From Novosphingobium nitrogenifigens DSM 19370 (GTDB taxonomy: Bacteria; Pseudomonadota; Alphaproteobacteria; Sphingomonadales; Sphingomonadaceae), in the NCBI RefSeq assembly GCF_000192575.1, contig NZ_GL876933.1, positions 186,001-250,000 on the forward strand: a stretch of 64,000 bases of DNA, read 5' to 3'. This document shows, one piece after another, positions 34,754 to 42,553 of the stretch. The notes below the pieces were generated by a model. The model worked only from the letters and a program-made list of their open reading frames with translations. It did not search any database and was not told the DNA's origin. The translations under genes were made by a program, and so were the position numbers. How positions within the stretch are numbered: the stretch's first letter is position 1; the number at the start of each line of letters is the position of its first letter.

Positions 34754-35779
34754 TCAGCGCTTCCAGTTGCGCACGACGTCGAGCAGGCGTTCGACATGGG
34801 CGATCGGAGTGAACTGTCCGATCCCGTGGCCCAGATTGAAGACATGCGGGCGATCGGCAAAGGCATCGAGCACCGCACAGGCGCGCGTTTCGAGCATGTC
34901 CCCGCCGGCCAGCAAAAGCAGGGGGTCGAGATTGCCTTGCACCGGAAGTCCTTCGGGAAGGTTCGCAGCAGCCCAGAGCGGATCGATCGTTTCATCGATG
35001 CCGACAGCATCGACCCCGGTTTCACGAGCATAGGCGGGAAGCTTTTCGCCCGCGCCCTTGGGGAAGCCGATCACCGGGATTTCGGGGTGGCGTTCCTTCA
35101 TCGCCGCAACGATGCGCGCATTGGGCGCGATTACCCAGCGTTCGAATTCCGCAGGCGCCAGCGTTCCGGCCCAGGAATCGAACAGCTGCAGTCCTTCGGC
35201 ACCGGCTGCGACCTGACCGGAAAGATAGTCGATGGTGACCTCGACGATGGCGTCGATGATCGCCTGGAAAGCCGCTGGATCGCGATAGGCGAGCGCACGG
35301 GTCTCATGCTGGTCCCTGCTGCCCTCTCCGGCCACCATATAGGTTGCAACGGTCCAGGGACTGCCTGCAAAGCCCAGCAGCGTCGTTTCAGGGCCAAGGG
35401 CGCCTCGTACACGCGCGACCGTGTCATAGATCGCCAGAAGACGCTCAGGGACCGCCACAAGCGTATCGAGAGCGGCATCGAGCAGACGCGGGGAGAGATG
35501 TGGACCTTCCCCGGCGAGGAATTGCAGGTTCTGCCCCATCGCATGGGGAACGATCAGGATGTCGCTGAAGAGGATGGCGCCGTCGAATCCGAACCGGCGG
35601 ATCGGTTGGAGAGTGATCTCGGCAGCCGCTTCGCTGTCATAGACGAGTTCGAGGAAACCGCCCTTGTCGGCCCGGAGCGCGCGATATTCCGGAAGGTAGC
35701 GCCCGGCCTGACGCATGAGCCAGACTGGCCGCGTTGCAAGGTTGGCGCCTTTGAGTGTTTCGAGCAGGGGACCGGGCAT
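34754..35779 (-). CDS. hemE: Uroporphyrinogen decarboxylase
   Basis: Removes four carboxyl groups from uroporphyrinogen III to give coproporphyrinogen III. The 341-residue protein starts MPGPLLETLKGANLATRPVW. It has the RPVWLMRQAGRYLPEYR substrate motif (about 17-33), FSDILIVPHAMGQ, and GFAGSPWTVATYMVAGEGS in the middle. It ends 7 bp from the convergent GT-C-like gene and reads away from the proposed origin. hemE next to the origin is the Caulobacter arrangement. Confidence 0.97.
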   Translation of the reverse strand: MPGPLLETLKGANLATRPVWLMRQAGRYLPEYRALRADKGGFLELVYDSEAAAEITLQPIRRFGFDGAILFSDILIVPHAMGQNLQFLAGEGPHLSPRLLDAALDTLVAVPERLLAIYDTVARVRGALGPETTLLGFAGSPWTVATYMVAGEGSRDQHETRALAYRDPAAFQAIIDAIVEVTIDYLSGQVAAGAEGLQLFDSWAGTLAPAEFERWVIAPNARIVAAMKERHPEIPVIGFPKGAGEKLPAYARETGVDAVGIDETIDPLWAAANLPEGLPVQGNLDPLLLLAGGDMLETRACAVLDAFADRPHVFNLGHGIGQFTPIAHVERLLDVVRNWKR

Positions 35780-35842
35780 TGCGTTCGTCCAATCAAACCT
35801 AATTAGATTCTTTTTGAATCTGGATGTGGGTGTTGTTGGCCC

Positions 35843-35851
35843 TGTGGATAT
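35843..35851 (-). promoter_or_regulatory. DnaA-box-like site 1 in oriC
   Basis: TGTGGATAT, i.e. ATATCCACA on the minus strand, one base from TTATCCACA. It is near the AT-rich end. Confidence 0.6.
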
Positions 35852-35951
35852 CGGGGACGGCCGCGCTCTGCCCGAATTGTTCTACCAAGCCCACAAAAAT
35901 CTCGGGCATGCGACTCTTGCTCGTCGCTGGGGCAAGGAAAACTTGTCCTCG

Positions 35952-35960
35952 TTGTCCACA
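35952..35960 (+). promoter_or_regulatory. DnaA-box-like site 2 in oriC
   Basis: TTGTCCACA, one base from consensus. It faces the next site across a 3-bp centre, making a convergent pair. Confidence 0.6.
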
Positions 35961-35963
35961 CCC

Positions 35964-35972
35964 TGTGGGCAA
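35964..35972 (-). promoter_or_regulatory. DnaA-box-like site 3 in oriC (weaker)
   Basis: TGTGGGCAA, i.e. TTGCCCACA on the minus strand, two bases from consensus. It is paired head to head with the site at 35952. Confidence 0.45.
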
Positions 35973-36075
35973 ACCCGGGCTGCCTGTGGTGAAAGTGACT
36001 CCTCCAGACCGGATGACGAGCGTGAAATCCGGGCCCGAACTTGTCGTCAAATTCATCCCGTGGTTTATCCTTGCG

Positions 36076-36084
36076 CTATCCACA
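36076..36084 (+). promoter_or_regulatory. DnaA-box-like site 4 in oriC
   Basis: CTATCCACA, one base from consensus and 53 bp before the ppsR start, so it may also affect that promoter. The same 9-mer lies upstream of dnaB. Confidence 0.55.
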
Positions 36085-36136
36085 GCCCTGTCCTCACCCC
36101 CTTCCCTTGTCCCCCGAAAGGCCCGAACGAAGCTCC

Positions 36137-37009
36137 ATGCAGCGTCTTCACCTCCATCTTCTGTCGGATTCCACCGGGGAAACCCTGGAAATGATCGCCA
36201 AGGCCGCGCTCGCGCAGTTCGAGAACGCCGACGTCGTCCGCCATTTCTGGCCGATGGTCCGTTCGCAGCAGCATCTCGACCGTATCATGAGCGAAATCGC
36301 CGCACATCCGGGCCTTGTCCTGTTCACCCTGGTCAGCACCGAGATCCGCGCCCGGCTCGAACAGCGGTGCGCGACGCTCGGCCTGTCGAGCGTTGCCGCG
36401 CTCGATACCGTGACCGACGCGCTCGAACAGCAACTCGGACAGGAAGCCAAGGGACGTCCGGGCCGCCAGCACACGATGGACGAGGCCTATTTCCGCCGCG
36501 TTGACGCGATCCAGTTCACGATCGCCCACGACGACGGGGTGGGCTGGGAAAACTGGGAACAGGCCGACATCCTGCTGGCCGGGGTTTCCCGCAGTTCCAA
36601 GACGCCGACTTCGATCTATCTCGCCAATCGCGGGTTCAAGGTCGCCAATATCCCGATCGTGGTCGAAAGCCCCCCGCCCCATTCGCTGTTCACGCTGCGC
36701 CGTCCGCTCGTCGTCGGGCTGACCACCAGCACCGAACGCCTGATCCAAGTGCGGCGCAATCGCTTGCTTTCGCTCAACCAGGCGCCCGAAACCGCTTATG
36801 TCGACAACGATCACGTGACCCACGAGGTGCAGTTTGCACGGCGGATGTTTGCCGATAATGGCTGGCCCGTCATTGATGTCAGCCGCCGCTCGATCGAGGA
36901 AACCGCCGCCGCCGTGATCAATCTCTATAACGAACGCCACAACATCCGCGCCGGGGGTTCGTCCGAACCGGGCCGTGACAGCGCCGACTGGAAAGGACCG
37001 ATCGCGTGA
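36137..37009 (+). CDS. ppsR: PpsR/PDRP-type bifunctional kinase/pyrophosphorylase (DUF299)
   Basis: Regulates phosphoenolpyruvate synthase or pyruvate phosphate dikinase by reversible Thr phosphorylation using ADP and phosphate. The 290-residue protein begins [20 protein letters not shown]. The nucleotide-binding [11 protein letters not shown] (about 149-159) and the [14 protein letters not shown] segment match the family. The open frame extends to 36041 inside the origin region, but the family N-terminus fixes the start at 36137. It is the first gene right of the origin and overlaps maf by 4 nt. Confidence 0.93.
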   Translation: MQRLHLHLLSDSTGETLEMIAKAALAQFENADVVRHFWPMVRSQQHLDRIMSEIAAHPGLVLFTLVSTEIRARLEQRCATLGLSSVAALDTVTDALEQQLGQEAKGRPGRQHTMDEAYFRRVDAIQFTIAHDDGVGWENWEQADILLAGVSRSSKTPTSIYLANRGFKVANIPIVVESPPPHSLFTLRRPLVVGLTTSTERLIQVRRNRLLSLNQAPETAYVDNDHVTHEVQFARRMFADNGWPVIDVSRRSIEETAAAVINLYNERHNIRAGGSSEPGRDSADWKGPIA

Positions 37010-37590
37010 TCGTGCTCGCTTCGCAAAGTGCCTCGCGCAAGGCGATGCTCACCGATGCCGGAGTTCCCTTCGAAGCGCGCTCGGCCGATGTCGACGAAGC
37101 CGAGCTCAAGCAGGAACTGATCGGTGTGCCGGGCCCGGATGTCGCGGGCATTCTGGCCGAGGCCAAGGCGCTGGCGGTTTCGATCGCGGCGCCCGGTCGG
37201 CTCGTGCTCGGCGGGGATTCGCTCGTCGAAGTGGTGGGGCGCCAGTTCGACAAGCCCGCGAGCCGTGAGGAAGCGGCCGAGCATCTCGCATTCTTTTCCG
37301 GGCAGGTCATGCACCTGTCGTCCGCCGCCGTGCTGATGCGCGACGGGGCGGTGGTCTGGCGTCATGTCGAAACTGCCCGGCTCAAGGTTCGACAGCTTTC
37401 CCCCAGCTTTATCAACAGCTATCTCGACAGGGAGTGGCCCGCAGTCGGGGCCTGTGTCGGGGTGTTCCGGATCGAGGGTCTGGGCGTCCAGTTGTTCGAG
37501 GACATTGCGGGCAGCCATTTCACCGTGCTCGGCATGCCGCTCCTACCTTTGCTCGGCGCGCTGCGCGCGCAAGGAGAGCTGCCGGAATGA
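37006..37590 (+). CDS. maf: Maf-family nucleoside triphosphate pyrophosphatase
   Basis: 194 residues starting at GTG 37006, which forms a GTGA overlap with the ppsR stop. The product starts [20 protein letters not shown], the Maf signature, and has GGDSLVEV with the catalytic-type Asp71. Maf proteins hydrolyse modified or canonical (d)NTPs and affect septum formation. Gene order ppsR-maf-aroE-coaE is shared with Caulobacter. It overlaps aroE by ATGA. Confidence 0.93.
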   Translation: MIVLASQSASRKAMLTDAGVPFEARSADVDEAELKQELIGVPGPDVAGILAEAKALAVSIAAPGRLVLGGDSLVEVVGRQFDKPASREEAAEHLAFFSGQVMHLSSAAVLMRDGAVVWRHVETARLKVRQLSPSFINSYLDREWPAVGACVGVFRIEGLGVQLFEDIAGSHFTVLGMPLLPLLGALRAQGELPE

Positions 37591-38450
37591 CCGCTGCGCT
37601 TCCTTATGCCGAAGTGATCGGCGATCCGATCCGGCAGTCGAAATCGCCCGCGATCCATGGATTCTGGCTCGAGCAGCTCGGGATCGAGGGGGACTATCGC
37701 GCCACCCACGTGACGGCAGAAGGCCTCGCCGCCTTCATTGCGGCGCGGCGCACCGATGCTGACTGGCGCGGTTGCAATGTCACCATGCCGCACAAGCAGG
37801 CGGTCATTCCTCTCCTCGACCGGCTCGACCCGCTCGCGGCGCGGGTGGGGGCCGTCAACACGATCGTTCCTGAAAACGGTCAACTGGTCGGCTACAACAC
37901 CGACGTTCCCGGTTTCCTCGAACCGCTGCGACCCCTGCTCGATCCGCAGCACCTGTTCCGCATGGCACGGGTGCTGGGAACCGGCGGCGCGGCGCGAGCG
38001 ATCATTGCCGGTCTGGCGGGCGAAGGCATGGTGATCGTGCTGGCGGGACGTGATCCTGCCAAGGCGCGCGCCTTGCTCGACGAGCTTGATCCGACCGGCG
38101 AGCATCATGTGACCGATCTTGCCCATTTCGCCGACGAGACCGATTTCGCGTTCGACGATCGCGAAGGGTGCTTCGATCTCGTCGTCAATGCGACGTCGCT
38201 CGGCATGGTCGGGCAACCGCCGTTGCGCTTCGACATGAGCCACGCACCGCCCGGATCGGTGTTCTATGACATCGTCACCAGCCCGCTCGACACCGATTTC
38301 CTCGTTGCCGCGCGTGCAGCCGGGTTTCGTACGGTCGATGGCCTGTCGATGCTGATCGGGCAGGCCGACCACGCCTTTCGCCGCTTTTTCGGCGCGCTTC
38401 CGCCGCGTGGCGAGGCCGATGCGGTCCTGCGGGCGAGGCTTTGCGGGTGA
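37587..38450 (+). CDS. aroE: Shikimate dehydrogenase
   Basis: Reduces 3-dehydroshikimate to shikimate with NADPH. It is 287 residues from the ATG at 37587. The substrate site is visible in [13 protein letters not shown] (18-30) and [13 protein letters not shown] with catalytic Lys70. The NADP motif is [15 protein letters not shown]. The family N-terminus sets the start; the earlier in-frame ATG at 37434 is inside maf. It overlaps both maf (ATGA) and coaE (GTGA), indicating coupled translation. Confidence 0.95.
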   Translation: MTAALPYAEVIGDPIRQSKSPAIHGFWLEQLGIEGDYRATHVTAEGLAAFIAARRTDADWRGCNVTMPHKQAVIPLLDRLDPLAARVGAVNTIVPENGQLVGYNTDVPGFLEPLRPLLDPQHLFRMARVLGTGGAARAIIAGLAGEGMVIVLAGRDPAKARALLDELDPTGEHHVTDLAHFADETDFAFDDREGCFDLVVNATSLGMVGQPPLRFDMSHAPPGSVFYDIVTSPLDTDFLVAARAAGFRTVDGLSMLIGQADHAFRRFFGALPPRGEADAVLRARLCG

Positions 38451-39103
38451 CGATCGACGAGAGTGGGAGCAAGGTTGAGGGTGGGAGCGGGGGCCGCCCG
38501 TTCATTCTTGGCCTCACCGGCTCGATCGGTATGGGCAAGTCGGCGGTTGCGCTGATGATGCGGGCGCTGGGCGTGCCGGTTTTCGACGCGGATGCGGCGG
38601 TTCACCGGTTGCAGGCACCCGGCAGCGCCCTGTTGCCCGCGATCGAAGCCGAATTCCCCGGCACCACCGGTCCCGAAGGCGTGCGTCGCCAGGACCTTGG
38701 CGCACGGGTCTTCGGCGATTCGGCGGCGCTTGCCCGCCTTGAGGCGATCATGCATCCGGCCGTCGCGCGCCTGCGCGAAGCGTTCATGATCGAACATGCG
38801 CACGAGCCGCTGGTCGTGTTCGACATTCCGCTGCTGTTCGAAAAGGGCCACGGGAAAGGCTCGGGGCAGCTGCTCGATGCAGTGGCGGTGGTGTCGGCTC
38901 CGGCCGAAATCCAGCGCGAGCGAGTGCTGGCGCGACCGGGCATGACACGCGAAAAGTTCGCACAGATCCTCGCTTTGCAGGTCCCCGACGCGGACAAGCG
39001 GGCGCGGGCCGATCATGTCATCGACACCGGTGTCAGCCTGGCCGAGACCGAGCGCGAGGTTAACGATCTGGTTAAGATCCTGCGGGAAAAAAACCCCCGC
39101 TGA
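38447..39103 (+). CDS. coaE: Dephospho-CoA kinase
   Basis: Last step of CoA synthesis. With the GTG at 38447, overlapping the aroE TGA by 4 nt, the product has 218 residues. A short variable N-terminal extension (~18 residues) precedes the P-loop GLTGSIGMGKS (22-32). A TTG at 38441 would add two residues. The middle DIPLLFEKG segment and the C-terminal helix are typical. It is last in the four-gene overlap chain and is followed by dnaQ 40 bp later. Confidence 0.92.
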   Translation: MTIDESGSKVEGGSGGRPFILGLTGSIGMGKSAVALMMRALGVPVFDADAAVHRLQAPGSALLPAIEAEFPGTTGPEGVRRQDLGARVFGDSAALARLEAIMHPAVARLREAFMIEHAHEPLVVFDIPLLFEKGHGKGSGQLLDAVAVVSAPAEIQRERVLARPGMTREKFAQILALQVPDADKRARADHVIDTGVSLAETEREVNDLVKILREKNPR

Positions 39104-39143
39104 AGCCTTGTCAGCGTCCGTTTGCGGGTCCATCGTCCAGCAA

Positions 39144-39836
39144 ATGCGAGAGATCGTTTTCGACACCGAGACGACAGGACTCGATCCCAGGAATGGCGAT
39201 CGACTGGTGGAAATCGGCTGCGTCGAACTGGTCAACCGGATTGCGACCGGTTCAGTTTTTCACTGCTATTTCAATCCCGATCGGGACATGCCGGCCGAAG
39301 CTGAAGCAGTCCACGGGCTGTCGGCGGCGTTCCTTTCGGACAAGCCGAAATTTTCCGAACGGGCTGCTGAACTGCTCGATTTCCTCGGCGATGCGCCGCT
39401 TGTCGCGCACAATGCCGGATTCGACTTCGGCTTCCTCAATTCAGAGCTCACCTTCTGCGGAATGGGCGAAGTCAGCCGCGATCGCATGGTCGATACGGTG
39501 GCTATCGCCCGGCGCAAGCATCCCGGCGCCAAGCTCAGCCTCGACGCACTCTGTTCGCGCTACGGCATCGATCGCAGCCACCGTACCAAGCACGGCGCGC
39601 TGCTCGACGCGGAACTTCTGGCGCAGCTCTACGTAGAATTGATGGGGGGTCGGCAGATCGGTCTCGAACTGGCTGCCGATACACTGACGGTCGCAGTTTC
39701 GGAGGATGCTCCGACGCGGCCTCAGCTCGCCCGACCTTTCCGCCCCGCCCGGCCCCATTCGGCCAGCGTAGCGGAACTGGCCCGCCATGCCGAATTCATG
39801 GCGGGTTTCGCAGATCCCCTCTGGTCCCGCGAGTGA
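39144..39836 (+). CDS. dnaQ: DNA polymerase III epsilon subunit (3'-5' exonuclease)
   Basis: Proofreading subunit of the replicative polymerase. It is 230 residues from the ATG at 39144. The Exo I motif FDTETTGLDP (Asp7 and Glu9) begins the protein, Exo II is HNAGFDFGFLN, and Exo III ends HGALLDAELLA. The C-terminal ~50 residues are Pro/Ala-rich, as in alphaproteobacterial forms, and contact the polymerase subunit. The open frame reaches back to 39015 inside coaE, and that part is rejected. Placement next to coaE near the origin is conserved in the order. Confidence 0.95.
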   Translation: MREIVFDTETTGLDPRNGDRLVEIGCVELVNRIATGSVFHCYFNPDRDMPAEAEAVHGLSAAFLSDKPKFSERAAELLDFLGDAPLVAHNAGFDFGFLNSELTFCGMGEVSRDRMVDTVAIARRKHPGAKLSLDALCSRYGIDRSHRTKHGALLDAELLAQLYVELMGGRQIGLELAADTLTVAVSEDAPTRPQLARPFRPARPHSASVAELARHAEFMAGFADPLWSRE

Positions 39837-39901
39837 ACGGCCCGAGGCCGTGAACGCAAGGGTATCAGCGGGGCAATCTCGCCAAGAGAGGAGAAGGAAG
39901 T

Positions 39902-40501
39902 ATGGACATTCGGGTTTCGGGTCATCAGGTCGATGCCGGCACCGCCTTCGAGGCCCACGCGCAGCAGCGGCTTGCCACGATTGTCGACAAGTATTTTGCG
40001 GGTGCGCTCTCCTCGCAGGTCACCTTGGGCAAGGCCCCGCACGGTGGTTTCCGGTGCGATATCGTGACCCATGTGGCCCAGGGACTGATTCTGAAGGGCA
40101 GTGCAGTGGCGCAGGACGCCCACAATGCGCTCGACCAGTCGGCCGACAAGATCGACCGCCAGCTCAGCCGCTACAAGCGACGCATCAAGGATCGCCACGA
40201 AAACGCGGTTCACGCCCGGCGTCAGGACGAAGCCCATTTCAACGGCGTCGATGCTCTTCATGAAGAAGCCTCGTACACGCTCTTCATCGAACCGACCGGT
40301 GACGAGGAGCCGACCGATGCTCCGCTGGTCATTGCCGAAACCCGCGTGGACGTGCCGACCGCAACCGTGTCGGATGCGGTCATGATGCTGGATCTGCGCA
40401 ACACCAATGCGCTTTTGTTCAAGAATGCCGGAACCGGCGTTCATAACATGGTCTATCGTCGCGGCGACGGTTCGATCGGTTGGGTCGAACCCGGGAAGTG
40501 A
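39902..40501 (+). CDS. hpf: Ribosome hibernation promoting factor, long form
   Basis: 199 residues with the RaiA/HPF S30AE domain at the N-terminus (about 1-100) starting MDIRVSGHQVDAG. A linker follows, then the C-terminal dimerisation domain from about 140 to the end. This long form dimerises 70S ribosomes into 100S particles in stationary phase. A strong purine-rich ribosome site (AGAGGAGAAGGAAGT) precedes the ATG. ptsN follows after two hairpins. Confidence 0.95.
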   Translation: MDIRVSGHQVDAGTAFEAHAQQRLATIVDKYFAGALSSQVTLGKAPHGGFRCDIVTHVAQGLILKGSAVAQDAHNALDQSADKIDRQLSRYKRRIKDRHENAVHARRQDEAHFNGVDALHEEASYTLFIEPTGDEEPTDAPLVIAETRVDVPTATVSDAVMMLDLRNTNALLFKNAGTGVHNMVYRRGDGSIGWVEPGK

Positions 40502-40514
40502 ACGGGGTGGACGT

Positions 40515-40532
40515 GGCGGGGCACACCCCGCC
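40515..40532 (+). terminator. Hairpin after hpf
   Basis: GGCGGGG-CACA-CCCCGCC, 13 bp after the hpf stop. It has no T-run, so it may only protect the mRNA end. Confidence 0.5.
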
Positions 40533-40553
40533 CCGTCGTGGTCTCGCACGTTA

Positions 40554-40585
40554 AAAGGGCGGTGCGTGAGAATGCGCCGCCCTTT
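40554..40585. terminator. Second hairpin between hpf and ptsN
   Basis: AAAGGGCGG / CCGCCCTTT arms with a 14-nt loop and a T-run, 52 bp after the hpf stop. It likely separates hpf from ptsN. Confidence 0.65.
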
Positions 40586-40732
40586 GTCGTTACGGATAGG
40601 TTTGCATGATCCACATTGCGCTGCCGTAATTGTCCCCATTCGCCATTGAGCACTTGCACAGTGGTCGAATCGGGCGCATGGCGCCCGGGAACATGACAGT
40701 GCCATTACCGGGCTGGTGGTAATTCTTTCCAG

Positions 40733-41194
40733 ATGAGCGCGCTTTTCACACTCGATCAACAGGCAGTCCGGGTGATCCGTGCGGAATCCAAGCCGCAGAT
40801 CTTGGAGACGCTCGCCGAATGTTTCGGTGCCGTCTACCATCTCGATACCCATCATGTGCTGGAACGCATTCTCGAACGCGAAGCACTCGGTAGTACCGGG
40901 TTCGGTCGTGGCGTCGCTATTCCCCATGCGCGGATCGAAGGGCTTACGCGACCGGTCGCGGCGTTTTTCCGTCTCGAAGAGCCGGTCGAATATGCCGCAG
41001 CCGACGGCATGCCCGTCGACTGCGTGTTCGGCCTCTTGTCCCCCGATCAGGCGGGCGTAATCCATCTTCAGGCGCTTGCCGCGATTTCCCGCCTGATGCG
41101 CGACGATCGCATGCACGCGCGTCTGACCGCCGCGCCCGACGTCGACGCGCTTTACGGCCTTCTGGTCAACGTATTCGACCGCGACGCGGCCTGA
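40733..41194 (+). CDS. ptsN: PTS IIA-like nitrogen regulatory protein
   Basis: 153-residue EIIA-Ntr of the nitrogen-related phosphotransfer chain. The phosphorylated His is His65 in VAIPHARI (62-69). It receives phosphate from NPr, and its phosphorylation state controls potassium uptake and other targets. The pairing of long HPF with ptsN is the common arrangement beside rpoN, which is not seen here. The DUF1491 gene follows 18 bp later. Confidence 0.93.
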   Translation: MSALFTLDQQAVRVIRAESKPQILETLAECFGAVYHLDTHHVLERILEREALGSTGFGRGVAIPHARIEGLTRPVAAFFRLEEPVEYAAADGMPVDCVFGLLSPDQAGVIHLQALAAISRLMRDDRMHARLTAAPDVDALYGLLVNVFDRDAA

Positions 41195-41212
41195 CGCCCG
41201 GCCATTTCCGGG

Positions 41213-41548
41213 ATGGAATCGGATCGCCTTCCTGCACGACTTGAAGTTTCCGGCTTCATTCGCCGTGCCGAAGCCTTGGGCGGATCGGCCATGGTCCTGC
41301 GCAAGGGGGAGCCGGACGCAGGAACCATCCTGCTGATTTTTCTCGACAAGCAGGGATTTGGCACGCTGTACGAGCGCCTTCCCCAGCCCGATGGACCTCG
41401 TAAATGGGTCTGTGTGCGCAGCGAAACCGCAGAAACGCGGGACTCGTTCGCGCAATACCTGTCACGGCGTACCGCGCAGGATCCGGACGTGTGGGTTATC
41501 GAACTGATCGTCGCGCAGGATGAACGCTCCGTCCTGAACCTAATATGA
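41213..41548 (+). CDS. DUF1491 family protein
   Basis: 111 residues. The conserved N-terminus DRLPARLEVSGFIRRAEALGG is followed by ILLIFLDKQGF and the C-terminal VWVIELIVAQD. The family is alphaproteobacterial and uncharacterised. It starts 18 bp after ptsN, so it is probably co-transcribed. It is soluble and shows no signal peptide. Confidence 0.85.
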   Translation: MESDRLPARLEVSGFIRRAEALGGSAMVLRKGEPDAGTILLIFLDKQGFGTLYERLPQPDGPRKWVCVRSETAETRDSFAQYLSRRTAQDPDVWVIELIVAQDERSVLNLI

Positions 41549-41694
41549 AAGCGCCGGGTTGCGATTGACTCCCCGGTCCCGATCCTTACGGGGGGATGCT
41601 CGTACATGCGTAGGCGGTGCGATCAGGCAGAAAAGCCGATCGAGCTAGCACGCAGACGGGGGGCAGACGGCTTGGTTTTCGGCACGAAAGTGCC

Positions 41695-41711
41695 TCGTGC
41701 ATCATGCACGA
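41695..41711. promoter_or_regulatory. 17-bp perfect inverted repeat in the SleB-gene leader
   Basis: TCGTGCAT-C-ATGCACGA, centred 40 bp before the chosen start at 41743. It spans an upstream in-frame ATG at 41704. A dimeric DNA-binding protein or a leader hairpin is possible. Confidence 0.5.
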
Positions 41712-41742
41712 CGGCATCCTTTCGCGATCGCTCCAAGACCCG

Positions 41743-42435
41743 ATGTCCACCGCCCAGTTTGGACAGAGAGTGAGTTTTCATCTTCGCCTTGCCAGTGCTT
41801 TCAGCATTTTCGCGACACTGACATATGCACTCGTCGGTGCTTCCGGCACCAAGGCTTCGGCCCAGGACGTGCAGATGCAGGTAACCCAGGCGCAGGGCGC
41901 CTCCGCGATTGTTGCAGACTCCACCCGGGCGACGCTGCCGGCCGACGTTACGGTCGGGCCGCAGCAAGACGCTCGCATCGACCCTGCTGTCGCCGACAAC
42001 GACGACACCGCCCCCGTACAGGCGACTTCGCTTGTCGACCTCGTCGATGCCACTCCGATCCCCGCCAGTGTGCCCCGTGACATCGAATGTCTGGCCTCGG
42101 CGATCTATTTCGAAGCCCGCAGCGAAAGCCTTGCCGGTCAGCTGGCCGTTGGCCGCGTGATCGTGGCCCGCACGGCTTCCGGCCGCTTCCCGACGTCCTA
42201 TTGCGGCGTCGTGCTTCAGCGTTCGCAGTTCTCGTTCATCCATCACGGCGCCCTGCCGACGATCGATCACGGGAACCACATGTGGCAGCGTTCGGTCCGC
42301 ATTGCGCTGATCGCCGCTCGTGGCCGCTGGAAGAGCCCGGCCGAAGGCGCGCTGTTCTTCCATGCCAAGCGCGTCGGTCCGGTCGCGGGCAAGATCCGCG
42401 TCGCACAGATCGACAACCACGTTTTCTACCGCTGA
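41743..42435 (+). CDS. Cell-wall hydrolase (SleB-type)
   Basis: 230 residues from the ATG at 41743 (41704 is an alternative and gives 13 more residues). A hydrophobic signal segment ends near SA (residue 40). The mature protein has an acidic linker, then the SleB/CwlJ domain (about 112-230): CLASAIYFEARSESLAGQLA with the catalytic-type Glu124, and later LFFHAKRV. SleB enzymes are lytic transglycosylases first studied in spore germination. In proteobacteria they trim peptidoglycan. A 17-bp inverted repeat lies upstream and two hairpins follow. Confidence 0.88.
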   Translation: MSTAQFGQRVSFHLRLASAFSIFATLTYALVGASGTKASAQDVQMQVTQAQGASAIVADSTRATLPADVTVGPQQDARIDPAVADNDDTAPVQATSLVDLVDATPIPASVPRDIECLASAIYFEARSESLAGQLAVGRVIVARTASGRFPTSYCGVVLQRSQFSFIHHGALPTIDHGNHMWQRSVRIALIAARGRWKSPAEGALFFHAKRVGPVAGKIRVAQIDNHVFYR

Positions 42436-42456
42436 TTTCCTGATCGGCAGGCGATG

Positions 42457-42497
42457 ACAAAAAGGCACCGCATCCCTCGAGATGCGGTGCCTTTTGT
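42457..42497. terminator. Terminator of the SleB-type gene
   Basis: ACAAAAAGGCACCGCATC / GATGCGGTGCCTTTTGT arms with loop CCTCGA and a T-run. Confidence 0.9.
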
Positions 42498-42506
42498 CGT
42501 GCCCGT

Positions 42507-42545
42507 CGAAAGGGCTCTTCGCGGGAAGGGCGAAGAGCCCTTTCG
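42507..42545. terminator. Hairpin downstream of htpG
   Basis: Perfect 15-bp arms CGAAAGGGCTCTTCG / CGAAGAGCCCTTTCG. It abuts the SleB terminator, so each convergent gene has its own hairpin. Confidence 0.8.
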
Positions 42546-42553
42546 GTCCCCTG

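Larger units (their letters stand above)
35780..36136. other. oriC: Probable chromosomal replication origin (oriC)
   Basis: This is a 357-bp non-coding gap between hemE (minus) and ppsR (plus), the same gene pair that flanks Caulobacter Cori. Its hemE-side end is AT-rich (35791-35820 is roughly three quarters A+T in a GC-rich genome) and has GATTC and GAATC, two GANTC (CcrM-type) sites within a hairpin. Downstream are several TTATCCACA-like 9-mers: 35843, 35952, 35964 and 36076. Short open frames here have no ribosome site. parABS lies about 8-10 kb away. This is established neighbourhood logic plus visible motifs. No experiment or skew calculation was possible. Confidence 0.85.

Noticed and set aside
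41568..41592. TTGACT upstream of the SleB gene as a promoter
   Set aside because: A -35-like hexamer is present, but no acceptable -10 lies at 16-18 bp.
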